From positions 1 to 64,000 of the forward strand of contig JAIXUN010000002.1 in NCBI GenBank assembly GCA_027483535.1: DNA of 64,000 bases. The letters run 5' to 3'. This document shows positions 31,934 to 41,300 of this stretch, one piece after another. Both the position numbers and the translations under genes were made by a program. The notes beneath the pieces are model-generated. The model did not search any database, was not told where the DNA came from, and worked only from the letters and a program-made list of their open reading frames with translations. How positions within the stretch are numbered: the first letter of the stretch is position 1; the number at the start of each line of letters is the position of its first letter. The DNA comes from a bacterium. GTDB lineage: Bacteria > Armatimonadota > Fimbriimonadia > Fimbriimonadales > Fimbriimonadaceae.

Positions 31934-34066
31934 TTACTTCGGAAGATTCCCGCGCATGAGAGCGTCGATGAAAAACGCTGCTGTCTTGTTTCGGGGCAGC
32001 CCGGCATGACCCTGATCCACCCCAACCTGCAACTCGTACGATTTCTGCGCCTTATCCAACGCCACGATGAGCTGGTGTGTGTTGGTGGGGTGAACGTTGT
32101 CGTCCGCTGTTCCATAGAACAGCATCAGCCGACCCTTGAGTTGACCCGCGTAGGTCATCGCCGATCCCTCCTCGTAGCCCTTGGCATTTACTTGCGGGGT
32201 CGCCATGTACCGCTCGGTGTAGATGGAGTCGTAGTTCATCCAACTGGTCACCGAACTCGATGCGGCGGCGGCATGGAACACATCCGGATGTCGAAGCAAC
32301 GTCATGATGGAGGAGTAACCCCCGTACGAGGTGCCGTGGATCCCCACTCGGTCCTTGTTCATGAACGAGAACTTGCCCGTGAGATACTTCACCGCCGCGG
32401 CTTGATCATCGATCTCCACCACGCCCAGCTTTTTGTAAACCGCTTGGCAAAACTCGCGACCCCTGCCCGACGTTCCCCGACCGTCGATCCAAACCGTCAC
32501 GAAACCGTATTCCGCCCAATCGTCTGGGGTGAGGAACCGCTCGCGACCCGTGCCGCTCTCCGGCCCGCCGTAAACGCTCACCAGAACCGGGTACTTCTGC
32601 TTCGGGTCGAAGTTGGAGGGCACTCGGTAATAGCCCGAGATCGTGGTTTTGCCATCGGCCGCAAGGCACTCAAAGCGCTTGGCAAGTTGGAACCCTTCCT
32701 TCTGGAAAAGTGAGAAGTCGGCTGCCCCTAGCTTTGCGACTTCCTTGCCGTTCGCGTCTCGAAGAGTGGAAACGGTGGGAACGTCCAGGGCTTCTGCATG
32801 ATCCACGAACATCTCCCCTTGGGGGTCCAGTTGGATGCGGTGACCGATACTGGGATCGGTCAGTCGAACATCTCCCGAACCGTCGAAGTTCACGCGGTGG
32901 AGTTGGATCCACAGCGGATTCTTCCCACTGCGAGCAGTGTACCAAACTTGCTTGCGAGCGTAGTCCACTCGCTCGATTCCCTGAACTTCGAAGGGGTGTT
33001 TGGTGAGCGTGGAAAGGAGATTTCCGTTAGCGTCGTAGCGGTAGATGTTCTTGAACCCGGTGCGCTCGCTGAGCACGAAAAATCCTGGATTTTCGACATC
33101 TTCAATGCTCTCGAACTGCACGGTGTCTGCACCAGAATCGACCCAGCCGTTCGGGTTGGTCTCTTCTAGGATCACGCTCGCTTTGCCGGTATTGGGGTCG
33201 GCGAGGCAAACTTGCATCACGTTTTGCAGTCGATTGAGTCGGAAGAAGAGCAGCTTGCCCGTGGTCTTTGCGTTGCCCTGCACCCATCGAATGGCGTACA
33301 CGTAGTGTCCCAAGTCATCGTTGTCTTTCGCACCGAATCGGGTGTCGACGGTGACGGTCTTCTTCGTAGCGACGTCGTAAATCAGCAGACCAACTTCTGG
33401 GTTCGGGGCACCCGCTTTGGGGTACGCCTCCGTGTAGAGCTTGTTCTGAATCTTAGCCTCATCGACGGTGAGGTGGTAGTCGATCACCTTCGACTCATCG
33501 AATCGGTAGAAGGCGAGTTTGGTGGAGTCGGGTGAGAACCACATCGCCTCGCGCTGGCCCAGTTCTTCTCCGTAAACCCACGATCCCGTTCCGTATTTGA
33601 TTCGCTTGGAAAGGTCGCCCTGAGTGGTGACGGGCTCTTGCTTCACACCCGCCGCTTTGAGATAAAGAAGTTCGATGTTGCCGTTCTCGTACTGAGCCTT
33701 GTACTCGCCGTTGGCGCTCTCTACCGAGGTGAACTGTCGACCCCTTGCGGGCGTGGGTCGGCGATTCCCGCCCGTTTGACTGCCACTTCCTGCGCCTGCG
33801 GCGTACGATTCGATCTTGCGGGTCTCTTTGCTCCAAGCCTTCAGTTCGCCACCCAGTCGGAAGGTGTAGGCAACGCCGTCGGGAGTCCACGTGCCGTTGA
33901 CAACGGTCGCGTTGAAGGCGGTTTGCGCGCGTTGGAGCTTTTCTCTCCCTTCGCGGTACCGAGTGTATTCAGGACCCGTTTGTGCTGTCGCAGAGACGGT
34001 GATCAACACCCCAAGAGCGGTGAGAACGAGAGCGTGCGAAGAGAAGCGACAGGATCGCAAAGGCAT
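31934..34066 (-). CDS. Dipeptidyl peptidase IV-like S9 serine peptidase
   Basis: 710 residues. The Met at 34066 opens a signal peptide (hydrophobic core ALVLTALGVLITVSATAQ), so it is periplasmic or outer-surface; a longer frame adds 13 residues. Residues about 60-460 form the beta-propeller. The C-terminal hydrolase has the nucleophile in HGTSYGGYSS, Asp in TADDNVHPTN and His in DQGHAG. It removes dipeptides, often X-Pro, in peptide scavenging. Confidence 0.9.
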   Translation of the reverse strand: MPLRSCRFSSHALVLTALGVLITVSATAQTGPEYTRYREGREKLQRAQTAFNATVVNGTWTPDGVAYTFRLGGELKAWSKETRKIESYAAGAGSGSQTGGNRRPTPARGRQFTSVESANGEYKAQYENGNIELLYLKAAGVKQEPVTTQGDLSKRIKYGTGSWVYGEELGQREAMWFSPDSTKLAFYRFDESKVIDYHLTVDEAKIQNKLYTEAYPKAGAPNPEVGLLIYDVATKKTVTVDTRFGAKDNDDLGHYVYAIRWVQGNAKTTGKLLFFRLNRLQNVMQVCLADPNTGKASVILEETNPNGWVDSGADTVQFESIEDVENPGFFVLSERTGFKNIYRYDANGNLLSTLTKHPFEVQGIERVDYARKQVWYTARSGKNPLWIQLHRVNFDGSGDVRLTDPSIGHRIQLDPQGEMFVDHAEALDVPTVSTLRDANGKEVAKLGAADFSLFQKEGFQLAKRFECLAADGKTTISGYYRVPSNFDPKQKYPVLVSVYGGPESGTGRERFLTPDDWAEYGFVTVWIDGRGTSGRGREFCQAVYKKLGVVEIDDQAAAVKYLTGKFSFMNKDRVGIHGTSYGGYSSIMTLLRHPDVFHAAAASSSVTSWMNYDSIYTERYMATPQVNAKGYEEGSAMTYAGQLKGRLMLFYGTADDNVHPTNTHQLIVALDKAQKSYELQVGVDQGHAGLPRNKTAAFFIDALMRGNLPK

Positions 34067-34074
34067 GCCGGATT

Positions 34075-35382
34075 TTAGCGAATCGTAGGCATGGGAAGTT
34101 CCCATTTCGTCCGAAGTCGATCCGCTTCCAGCATGATGCGGTGCTTGATCTCGAACTCGGTGGTCTCCGGTGGAACATCAACAAAGCACTGAACAAGGAT
34201 GTTTAGGCTGAACTCGTCGAACTCATGAGCGAAGACGTTGACCCGTTCGGGATCCACGCCCCCAATCTCCAGAATCGATGCCTTGAGTTCAGCGGTGAAT
34301 CCGTTGATCGCCTCCGGAGAGGCCTCGTGACCCACCTTCACAAAGAACTTTTGCCGACGGTGGCGCCTTGCCCCCATGTTTTCGACGCTCGCCTTGATCA
34401 GGTGCGAGTTGGGCACGGTGATCACCGAGTCTTCGAACGTCCGTAGTCGAGTGCTGCGAAGGTTGATTTCTTCCACCACGCCCTCCAGCTTCTGATCGAT
34501 CTTTACCCAGTCGCCAATGGCAAACGGCATGTCGAAAAGGATGGTGATGGAGCCGAAGACGTTCTCCACCGAGTCCTTAGCGGCAAGGGCCACAACAAGA
34601 CCGCCGATTCCAAGCCCGGCGACCAATCCGTAAACATTTACGCCAAAGACGCCTAAGGCGGCGAGCAGTCCCCCGGCAATGACAAGGAACCTAACAAACT
34701 TCGTCGCCACCGGGACGAGCAGGTTTTCGGTTCGATTGCCAAGGCTGGTACCTGCTCTCTGAACGATTTTGGACTCGGCGATGGCGTCCCAAAGGGCGAT
34801 GATGAGGAACACCACCGAGGCGATGGTGATGCACTGCAAAAAGCCAAAGGCGAGCTTCGCACCTCGACCCGCGAGTCCAACTTCGTCGATCTCGAGAAAG
34901 GCAATGCCTGCCGAGCCAACCAGTGCCCCCGCCTTGTACAGATTGCCCTTCACCCGGTCGGAAAGAGGAACTCCGAAAGCGGACACGTTCAGCAGCTTCT
35001 TGATGACCGCTTTTAGGATTCGGTAGATGACAAGGACCGAAAGGATCATCACCAGCAGGGCAACCCACTGCCAGATCGGAATGCCGATGAAGCCGTTGTC
35101 CCATGCTTTGGGTAGGTTGGTCGCCCAGCCCGGGCGAGGGGCGCTGGGAGCGGTATCGATGAACTTCTGGAGATTCTCGGGCAGGAGCGATTCGGCGAGG
35201 TTAGCGGGGGGCTCGTTGATGCTCCCCGATTGAGGGCTTTTCGGTTGGACTCCGGTAGGTTGGTTCGCTGTTTGAGCCAACACGAGATTCCCATTCAGGA
35301 CAACAGAAACAAGTGCCCACGCAACCGTCTGCGAAACTCTCGTTTTCGTGATAGCGCTCCCTTGGCGCTCACTCCGAATCAT
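34075..35382 (-). CDS. MscS-family mechanosensitive channel
   Basis: 435 residues. After a signal-like N-terminus come several helices and the pore region GIGGLVVALAAKDSVENVFGSITILFD split by the usual Gly/Ala pattern, then the beta domain (DWVKIDQKLEGVVEEINLRSTRL). It opens when membrane tension rises. The ATG at 35382 is chosen over an upstream TTG because TAACCT stands 7 nt before it. Confidence 0.88.
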   Translation of the reverse strand: MIRSERQGSAITKTRVSQTVAWALVSVVLNGNLVLAQTANQPTGVQPKSPQSGSINEPPANLAESLLPENLQKFIDTAPSAPRPGWATNLPKAWDNGFIGIPIWQWVALLVMILSVLVIYRILKAVIKKLLNVSAFGVPLSDRVKGNLYKAGALVGSAGIAFLEIDEVGLAGRGAKLAFGFLQCITIASVVFLIIALWDAIAESKIVQRAGTSLGNRTENLLVPVATKFVRFLVIAGGLLAALGVFGVNVYGLVAGLGIGGLVVALAAKDSVENVFGSITILFDMPFAIGDWVKIDQKLEGVVEEINLRSTRLRTFEDSVITVPNSHLIKASVENMGARRHRRQKFFVKVGHEASPEAINGFTAELKASILEIGGVDPERVNVFAHEFDEFSLNILVQCFVDVPPETTEFEIKHRIMLEADRLRTKWELPMPTIR

Positions 35383-35389
35383 CTTTTGA

Positions 35390-35395
35390 AGGTTA
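35390..35395 (-). promoter_or_regulatory. Candidate -10 hexamer of the MscS-like gene
   Basis: TAACCT, 7 nt before the ATG at 35382. Confidence 0.35.
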
Positions 35396-35466
35396 CTCAC
35401 TTGCGCCAAGTTCTGACCTCAAAATCGAGCTTCACGCCCTCTCGCGGGTACCCTTTACAGACGATC

Positions 35467-35880
35467 ATGGAAACCACGCTAGTTCTTATCAAGCCAGGCG
35501 GAGTGAACCGCAACCTCATCGGTGAGATCACTCGCCGAGTAGAGGCACGCGGCCTCAAAGTCGTTGGGCTCAAGCTCATCAACGCTCCTCGAGAGACCGT
35601 GGAAGAGCACTATGCCGAGCACCGCGAGCGACCGTTCTTCAACGATGTTGTCACCTACCTCACCTCCGGTCCCATCGTGGCCATGGCGGTCCAGGGCACG
35701 AACGCGGTGAAGGCGATTCGAGCGATGATGGGTGCTACCAACCCGCTCGACGCAACCCCCGGTACCGTTCGAGGCGACTTCGCGCTCACCATCGACGACA
35801 ACCTCACCCACTCCAGCAGCGACCCCGATGCGGCCGCTCGCGAACTTGGTCTTTGGTTCCCCGAAGGCACCGTCGCCTAA
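35467..35880 (+). CDS. ndk: Nucleoside diphosphate kinase
   Basis: 137 residues. METTLVLIKPGGVNRNLIGEI is the classic start; RPFFNDVVTYLTSGPIVAM and ATNPLDATPGTVRGDFA are family blocks; NLTHSSSD holds the catalytic His, which carries the phosphate. It balances NTP and dNTP pools. The ATG at 35467 gives the standard length; the longer frame overlaps the divergent MscS gene. Confidence 0.96.
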   Translation: METTLVLIKPGGVNRNLIGEITRRVEARGLKVVGLKLINAPRETVEEHYAEHRERPFFNDVVTYLTSGPIVAMAVQGTNAVKAIRAMMGATNPLDATPGTVRGDFALTIDDNLTHSSSDPDAAARELGLWFPEGTVA

Positions 35881-35911
35881 CCCAGCCAAAACTTTCCGTA
35901 GAAATACCTAG

Positions 35912-35944
35912 AGCCCCCTCGCTTAGCGGCGGTGGGGGCTTTTT
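35912..35944 (+). terminator. Rho-independent terminator of ndk
   Basis: AGCCCCC (35912-35918) pairs with GGGGGCT (35934-35940) and is followed by TTTTT. Confidence 0.8.
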
Positions 35945-36031
35945 GCTGTGCTGAATTGAGGATTTTTAGTGAATCAAAGCAATCCTCAACTGAGAACCAA
36001 AACCCTTTCGTAACGTAATATCCATAGATTC

Positions 36032-36871
36032 ATGGGCGAAGGAAAAAATCCGGGGGAAGGTCTCACGGAAAGACAACGTCAAATTGTTGAGTTAGCGGCC
36101 AAAGGTTTTGGGGACGGCGAGGTTGCTAACAAATTAGGTATCTCTCTGCACACGGTCCAGTCTCACTGGAAACGGATTAGGGAGATTTTCAACGCGACAA
36201 GTAGGGGTGCAATCATTGCTTCCGTCGCCGCCGAAATGCAGGACCGGCGATCGAGCGCAGCAGATGAGCGGAATCAGTACCTCTTGCTTCAAATTGCGGA
36301 AAATAGGAAGCTCCTTGAGAAGTTAGAGGAGGCGAACGCAAAACTTGCGGAGGTTCTGAAAGAGAACCAGCGGCTGTTGTCTGATCAGATGTCGGCGACG
36401 GCAAAGTTGCGGAATCTCTACGGCAGCCGAATGGAGCGGTTCGAACGGTTAACGTCCTTGCTGTACGAGCAGACCGTCGTGATCCACGAAGGCGAGTACG
36501 GTGGCTCTTGGCGCAAGACGTTCATGTCCGATGCGGTGGATATCACGGGCTTTTCGCACGAAAAATGGACCAATGGCGAGGTCACCATTTACGACATCAT
36601 GCGTCCGGAAGACACGGCTCATGCGCTCAAGAGCTTGGAGAACATGGACGGCACCAACGAGCGCTCCATCGTTGCGTACCGTGGCGTGGATAAGGACGGT
36701 AACCCTCTGCTGCTTATCGACTTTATCAAGATGGAACCGCTCGACGAAGATGGGATTGGTCGGTACGTCGGCTTTTCGTTCAACGCCACCGATTGGGCGG
36801 AGGAGTTCGAGAAGCTCGTGGAGTCGGGTTGGCCGCACGAATGGACTCCGGCCGCGCCTGTGAGCGAGTGA
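36032..36871 (+). CDS. LuxR-type HTH protein with coiled coil and PAS-like domain
   Basis: 279 residues. A GerE/LuxR HTH is at the N-terminus (residues 10-60: LTERQRQIVELAAKGF, ANKLGISLHTVQSHWKRIREI), then a coiled coil (about 75-130) and a PAS-like domain (about 145-260; DAVDITGFSHEKW, RSIVAYRGVDKDGNP). LuxR domains usually sit at the C-terminus, so the order is reversed. It is probably a one-component sensor. TAATAT lies 10 nt upstream. Convergent with lpxB. Confidence 0.8.
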   Translation: MGEGKNPGEGLTERQRQIVELAAKGFGDGEVANKLGISLHTVQSHWKRIREIFNATSRGAIIASVAAEMQDRRSSAADERNQYLLLQIAENRKLLEKLEEANAKLAEVLKENQRLLSDQMSATAKLRNLYGSRMERFERLTSLLYEQTVVIHEGEYGGSWRKTFMSDAVDITGFSHEKWTNGEVTIYDIMRPEDTAHALKSLENMDGTNERSIVAYRGVDKDGNPLLLIDFIKMEPLDEDGIGRYVGFSFNATDWAEEFEKLVESGWPHEWTPAAPVSE

Positions 36872-36885
36872 TCACTCGCGGCGAA

Positions 36886-38190
36886 TCACTCCCAGTTCAC
36901 GCCCGGCGACGCCGATCGTCGGGCGAGGCCAAGGACCAGTTCGGCGGTGCGGCTGAGCGCGTCGCTCGGGCCCAACAGCTCCGAAAGTTCCTCGAACCCC
37001 TCTACCTGCCGACGTCGCTCCGCGTCGTTCGACAGCAACTCATCCAGATAGCCGCCGACCTTCTCCGGAGTCGCCTCGTGCTGAATGAACTCGGGCGCGA
37101 TTTCGCGATCCAACAACACGTTCGGGAGGCCGATGAACTTCGGCAATTTGAACCGGATCAGCTTCGCCTCCATCTCCACCGCCTTGGAGACACGGTACAC
37201 GATCGCCATCGGCGTTTTGGCGAGAGCCACTTCTAACGTGGCGGTGCCGGAGCAGGCGATCGCCGCCTCCACCGTTGCCGCGACCGATGCCATACCGCCC
37301 CTCGATCGAGGCTGGACAAAAGAATCGTTCTCGCGCTTGGGCAGACGTTCCCAGCGCTCGGCGACCTGTCGCTCCACTGCTCCGGAGACGGGGAAGATCG
37401 CGGGGAGGTCGGGACGATCCACCATGATCCGAGAGTAGAGCGGCATCAGTTGTTCCACCTCCGCCCGCCGAGATCCGGGCAGCAGCGCGACTCCTTGGCG
37501 CGGACCCGTGGTGTTCACCTCCCGATTCAGCTGCTTGATTGGGTGCCCAAAGAAGTGAGCATCCGCCCCCAACTTGTTGAGCATCTCCGCCGACCACGGA
37601 AAGGGCGTGACGATGTGATCGGTGATTTGCGGAAGGTCTTTGCCCTGCCGATCTCTGCGCCAAGACCCCGGCGGAATGAGATAAACCACCTTCCATCCCG
37701 CTTGTTTGGCGGCGCGAGCCAACCGAATGTTGGCGTAGCCGAAGTCGATGGGGATGAAGATTCCGGGGATGGATCGCCGGAGTTTGCCCTTTTGCGAGTA
37801 GTAGCCGCGAACCACCTTGGGATAGGTGCGCAGCGATTCCACAATGGAGATCGCGCCCCAGTTCGAAGAGTCGGCGACAATTCGCACCCCTGCCGCCTTC
37901 ATCGCCTGACCGCCGATCCCGGTGATGTCGATCTCTTTTTCGTCGAACCCGAACTGAGGAGCAAGGCGATAAATCTCTCGGGCGAGCACCGCCCCGTAGG
38001 CATCTCCGGAGGCCTCGCCCGCGCTGAGTACGATGCGCAGAATCGCGCCCACTTTGTCACCTTCGCGAACCTGTGATCGAGCCGCTTCTAACCCAGCTTG
38101 GGCCACCTGAGAAACTTGCGCCGAGCCTGCTAGAAGAGGTTCGGAGGCAAGGGCTGGGTTTGGGGGATTAGCGCTGGTCTCCGCGGCCAT
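36886..38190 (-). CDS. lpxB: Lipid-A-disaccharide synthase
   Basis: 434 residues. LSAGEASGDAYGAVLARE is the LpxB opening; GIGGQAMKAAGVR, FIPIDFGYANIRLA and LLPGSRRAEVEQLMPLY follow the family, and ACSGTATLEVALAKTPM is the GT-B substrate loop. It joins UDP-diacylglucosamine to lipid X. The ATG at 38190 overlaps the end of lpxA and adds about 45 residues of non-homologous lead; the GTG before GAILRIVLSAGE could be the true start. Confidence 0.9.
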   Translation of the reverse strand: MAAETSANPPNPALASEPLLAGSAQVSQVAQAGLEAARSQVREGDKVGAILRIVLSAGEASGDAYGAVLAREIYRLAPQFGFDEKEIDITGIGGQAMKAAGVRIVADSSNWGAISIVESLRTYPKVVRGYYSQKGKLRRSIPGIFIPIDFGYANIRLARAAKQAGWKVVYLIPPGSWRRDRQGKDLPQITDHIVTPFPWSAEMLNKLGADAHFFGHPIKQLNREVNTTGPRQGVALLPGSRRAEVEQLMPLYSRIMVDRPDLPAIFPVSGAVERQVAERWERLPKRENDSFVQPRSRGGMASVAATVEAAIACSGTATLEVALAKTPMAIVYRVSKAVEMEAKLIRFKLPKFIGLPNVLLDREIAPEFIQHEATPEKVGGYLDELLSNDAERRRQVEGFEELSELLGPSDALSRTAELVLGLARRSASPGVNWE

Positions 38191-38962
38191 TTCGACCCTT
38201 GTACCGTCGCTCTTCAAAAGCGAGCAAGTACTCAATCTCCGGGGTGGACTGCACTTCATCGCGAACGATCTGCATCGAAGTCGCCAAGGGCAGTTGAGAG
38301 CGGTAAAGCAGTTTGCAAGCTTTGTGAAGCGCCATCCGATCGTCGGACGTAACGCCGATGCGTCGAAGTCCAACCGCGTTGATGTCGCGAACTTCGTGAT
38401 CGCCGCCGTTGGCGTCCACGATCATGAACGGAGGCACGTCTCGGGTGATCTTGGAAAAGCCGCCGACCATGCTCACTTTGCCGATGCGCGTGAACTGGTG
38501 AATGCCCACCATTCCGCCCACCGTCACCATGGTTTCCACGGTGCAGTGACCGCTGACGCCCACCGAGTTGGCCATGGTCACCTTGTCGTGAATGGCGCAG
38601 TTGTGACCCACGTGGCAGTAGGCCATGATGAAGCAGTCGTTGCCGATGGTGGTGGCGTTTCCTTCGCCCGTCGCCCGGTGAAGGGTTACGTATTCTCGAA
38701 TGATGTTGCGATCGCCGAGGATGAGATAAGTCTCTTCGCCGCCGTACTTGCGATCTTGGGGGATGCCGCCAAGAATCGCCCCCTCGGCGATGTAGTTATC
38801 ATCGCCGATCGTGGTCCACTTTTTGATGACCGCGTGGTGCTCGATGACGCAACCTTTGCCAACTTTCACTCCGGCTTCCACCACGCTGAACGGCCCAACG
38901 GTTACATCGTCGGCTAGTTCTGCGCTCGGGTCTACAAACGCCAGGGGGTGAATGGTGGGCAC
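38168..38962 (-). CDS. lpxA: UDP-N-acetylglucosamine acyltransferase
   Basis: 264-residue left-handed beta-helix made of hexapeptide repeats, the first step of lipid A synthesis. HPLAFVDPSAELADDVTVGPF opens it, YREY-equivalent IREYVTLHRAT is present, CHVGHNCAIHD carries the catalytic His, and the C-terminal helical part binds ACP. It lies between fabZ and lpxB, the usual order. Confidence 0.94.
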   Translation of the reverse strand: MPTIHPLAFVDPSAELADDVTVGPFSVVEAGVKVGKGCVIEHHAVIKKWTTIGDDNYIAEGAILGGIPQDRKYGGEETYLILGDRNIIREYVTLHRATGEGNATTIGNDCFIMAYCHVGHNCAIHDKVTMANSVGVSGHCTVETMVTVGGMVGIHQFTRIGKVSMVGGFSKITRDVPPFMIVDANGGDHEVRDINAVGLRRIGVTSDDRMALHKACKLLYRSQLPLATSMQIVRDEVQSTPEIEYLLAFEERRYKGRNGRGDQR

Positions 38963-38980
38963 GGTGATAGTTGCTCGAAG

Positions 38981-39421
38981 TTATTCTTTGTTGCGGTCGC
39001 TTAGCTTGAAGACCATTTCCATTTGGGCGGCCATTTCGCCTTCCACGGTGGCGATTCCGGCGATCTTGCCAACGTTGCCTTTCACCCAGAGGAGCTCGAT
39101 TTCGATGACCAATTGGTCTCCGGGTCGAACCATTCGGCGGAACTTCACGTTGTCGATGTTGCCGATGAGCGGAATCCGATTTTTGAGTGCGTCGGTCTGC
39201 AGCAAAAGCGAGGCGCCGACCTGGGCCATTGATTCTACGATCAAAACACCGGGCATGATTGGGTTGCCTGGGTAATGACCTTGGAAGAACGGCTCATTGA
39301 TGGTGACGTTCTTGATGCCCTTGCACTTCGTATTCTCTTCGTTGATTTCAATGATCTTGTCAACGAGCAGCATCGGGTAGCGATGCGGCAACAAATTCAT
39401 GAGTTCCTGAATCTGAATCAA
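38981..39421 (-). CDS. fabZ: 3-hydroxyacyl-ACP dehydratase FabZ
   Basis: 146-residue hot-dog enzyme. LLPHRYPMLLVDKI, NEPFFQGHYPGNPIMPGVLIVESMAQ hold the catalytic His and Glu. The TTG at 39421 restores the helix before LLPHRYP that homologues have; the ATG at 39400 has a closer AGGA and is the alternative. Frames further upstream run into repeats. It draws 3-hydroxyacyl-ACP into fatty acid synthesis in competition with LpxA next door. Confidence 0.92.
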   Translation of the reverse strand: MIQIQELMNLLPHRYPMLLVDKIIEINEENTKCKGIKNVTINEPFFQGHYPGNPIMPGVLIVESMAQVGASLLLQTDALKNRIPLIGNIDNVKFRRMVRPGDQLVIEIELLWVKGNVGKIAGIATVEGEMAAQMEMVFKLSDRNKE

Positions 39422-40506
39422 CGTAGTCCCCGCTTCTGACCCCCGGGGGATCACTGAAGCCACCGATAGGGTACCCGCAACCGAATTGCCCTTGGATAAC
39501 GGTTTCGTTCTCCGTCGTTTTGCGGTGGTTCCAGGGGGTGTCGAGGCTGTGTTGTCCCGGTATTCGTCTGCTTGCGTGAAAAACCGGAGACCACCCCGTC
39601 GCTTCGCGCCACCCCTCCATAGAGGGGAATTTGGTCTGGACCCTTTCATCACAAGTTGTGTCAACGAAACCCTCGCCCCTTCCCGATACTCGGGACAGGC
39701 TTCTGGAGAGGGTGGCCGAGGGCCGGGTGAGGGGGCCGGAGAAAGCGGCGGAGCCGCGACAAGCATCGTAGCCCAGGGTTTCAACCCTGGGTCAGGGAGT
39801 CCGTTCAAGACTAGAACGGCGGAGCCGTGGCAAGATCGTTCCGAGGAGCACCGGCGGATGTCCCGAGTATCTGGTCGGTCCTTCCCGATTCTCGGGACGG
39901 GCCTGCCCTTTGAATTGTGGAGGTCAACTACCCAGACCTAACGGTCTGGGCTAACAGTCTGGACGGTCCTCCGGACCTTCCGGAAAAACAGGTTGAAACA
40001 TCCAATGTCGGACCCTCTTCCCCAGAGGGACGAGAGTATTTTTTCGGAGACCACCCCGTCGCTTCGCGCCACCCCTCCTTAGAGGGGAATTGGGTTCGGA
40101 CCTTTCCTCAAAAGTTGTCTCAGCGAAACCCTCGCCCCTCTGGGGGAGAGGGTGGCCGAAGGCCGGGTGAGGGGTCTGGCTAAACGCATAAGTTCCAATT
40201 CATCGGGCAAGCCGATCCGCAAAAATTCCCCTCCTGGGAGGGGTGCCCCATCGGGGCGGGGTGGTCGGCAGGACCGAAAGCCATCTAGCCCATTTACGGC
40301 CGTAAAACCTCGTCCCTATCCGAATCGGACTTGAAAGAGCGATCACCCGGACCCCTCACCCGCCCCTGCCGGGGCACCCTCTCCCCCAGAGGGGCGAAGG
40401 TGTTCAAGGAATAATCCGGACCTAAACCGCGGCGCTGTGGCACGCGCGATCCCAACACCCTCTTTCTGCGCAGACCCCTCGATTCCACGTAGACTCTTCT
40501 GAATTC
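39422..40506. repeat. Gene-free gap with mosaic hairpin repeats
   Basis: Right half-elements of family A at 39587-39632 and 40047-40092 (cassette GTCGCTTCGCGC) are each followed by a family B module (39675-39740 and 40132-40178), so about 140 nt are directly duplicated. A GGCGGAGCC/CCAGGGTTTCAACCCTGG unit lies at 39746-39800, GGTCC modules near 39965, a left half-element at 40224-40272 and a third family B module at 40348-40398. No gene is seen. TAGACT stands 11 nt before the next gene. Confidence 0.75.
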
Positions 40507-41244
40507 ATGCCGAAGGCATCCTCCCTCCTGACATTTTGGAAAGACCTCCCCTTGCTCCAAAGGTGGTTTTTGGGGCTTGTCGCTTTCTCGCTGTTTGGCG
40601 TGACCATGGGGGCGACCACCGGCGTTCAGGCGCCCTGGCTCGCAAGAATCTCCAGCGCGGCGCTGATCCTCACCGCCGTCTTCTCCCTTTTCCCAACGCG
40701 GTCACTTTGGAAATGGGCGATTCTGGTGCTGCTCATCGGCGGAATCTCGGAGATTCTCGGGGTCTATACGGGCTGGGTGTTCGGAGACTACGTCTACACC
40801 CAAAGATGGTGGCCAACTATCGCCTTGCCCGTCCCATCGAACAATTTGGAGTGGCGAACTCCGCTGTACCCGCTCATGCTCCCGTTCGCCTGGATCATGG
40901 TGGTTGGGGCGTGTCAGGCGGTGTTGCACGATCGGTTTAATGGCAAGGCCCGGGCGTTGCTTGCCGCCACCATCGCCACGCTTTACGACTTCGCGCTGAT
41001 GGAGCCGGTGATGGTGAGCAAGCTCCAGTATTGGGCGTGGCGATACAACGAAGACGGTCTGCCGTTTGGCGTTCCGTGGCACAACTACGCAGGTTGGTGG
41101 GTCACCGCGCTGCTGGCGGCGGGAGTGTTATCGAAGCTGGATGCTGCCGACCTCCCGCGACGTCGAAAGGCGGGGGCGATCATTTTATCGGGCTACTCGG
41201 TTTTGCTTTTGACTCTGTGGGCGCTCTGGAAGCCCGGATCGTAG
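40507..41244 (+). CDS. CruF-like carotenoid biosynthesis protein (DUF422)
   Basis: 245-residue integral membrane protein with about seven helices. GGISEILGVYTGWVFGDYVYT, VPSNNLEWRTPLYPLMLPFAWIM-like blocks and YDFALMEPVM are typical of the CruF/bisanhydrobacterioruberin hydratase family, which hydrates the end of acyclic carotenoids. The next gene is a carotenoid desaturase-like oxidoreductase, supporting the role. Confidence 0.85.
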   Translation: MPKASSLLTFWKDLPLLQRWFLGLVAFSLFGVTMGATTGVQAPWLARISSAALILTAVFSLFPTRSLWKWAILVLLIGGISEILGVYTGWVFGDYVYTQRWWPTIALPVPSNNLEWRTPLYPLMLPFAWIMVVGACQAVLHDRFNGKARALLAATIATLYDFALMEPVMVSKLQYWAWRYNEDGLPFGVPWHNYAGWWVTALLAAGVLSKLDAADLPRRRKAGAIILSGYSVLLLTLWALWKPGS

Positions 41245-41300
41245 CCGACAACGACCCCAGCGAGCGAACGGAAGCCCCGTTCAAGCGGTAGAAAGGGCTT

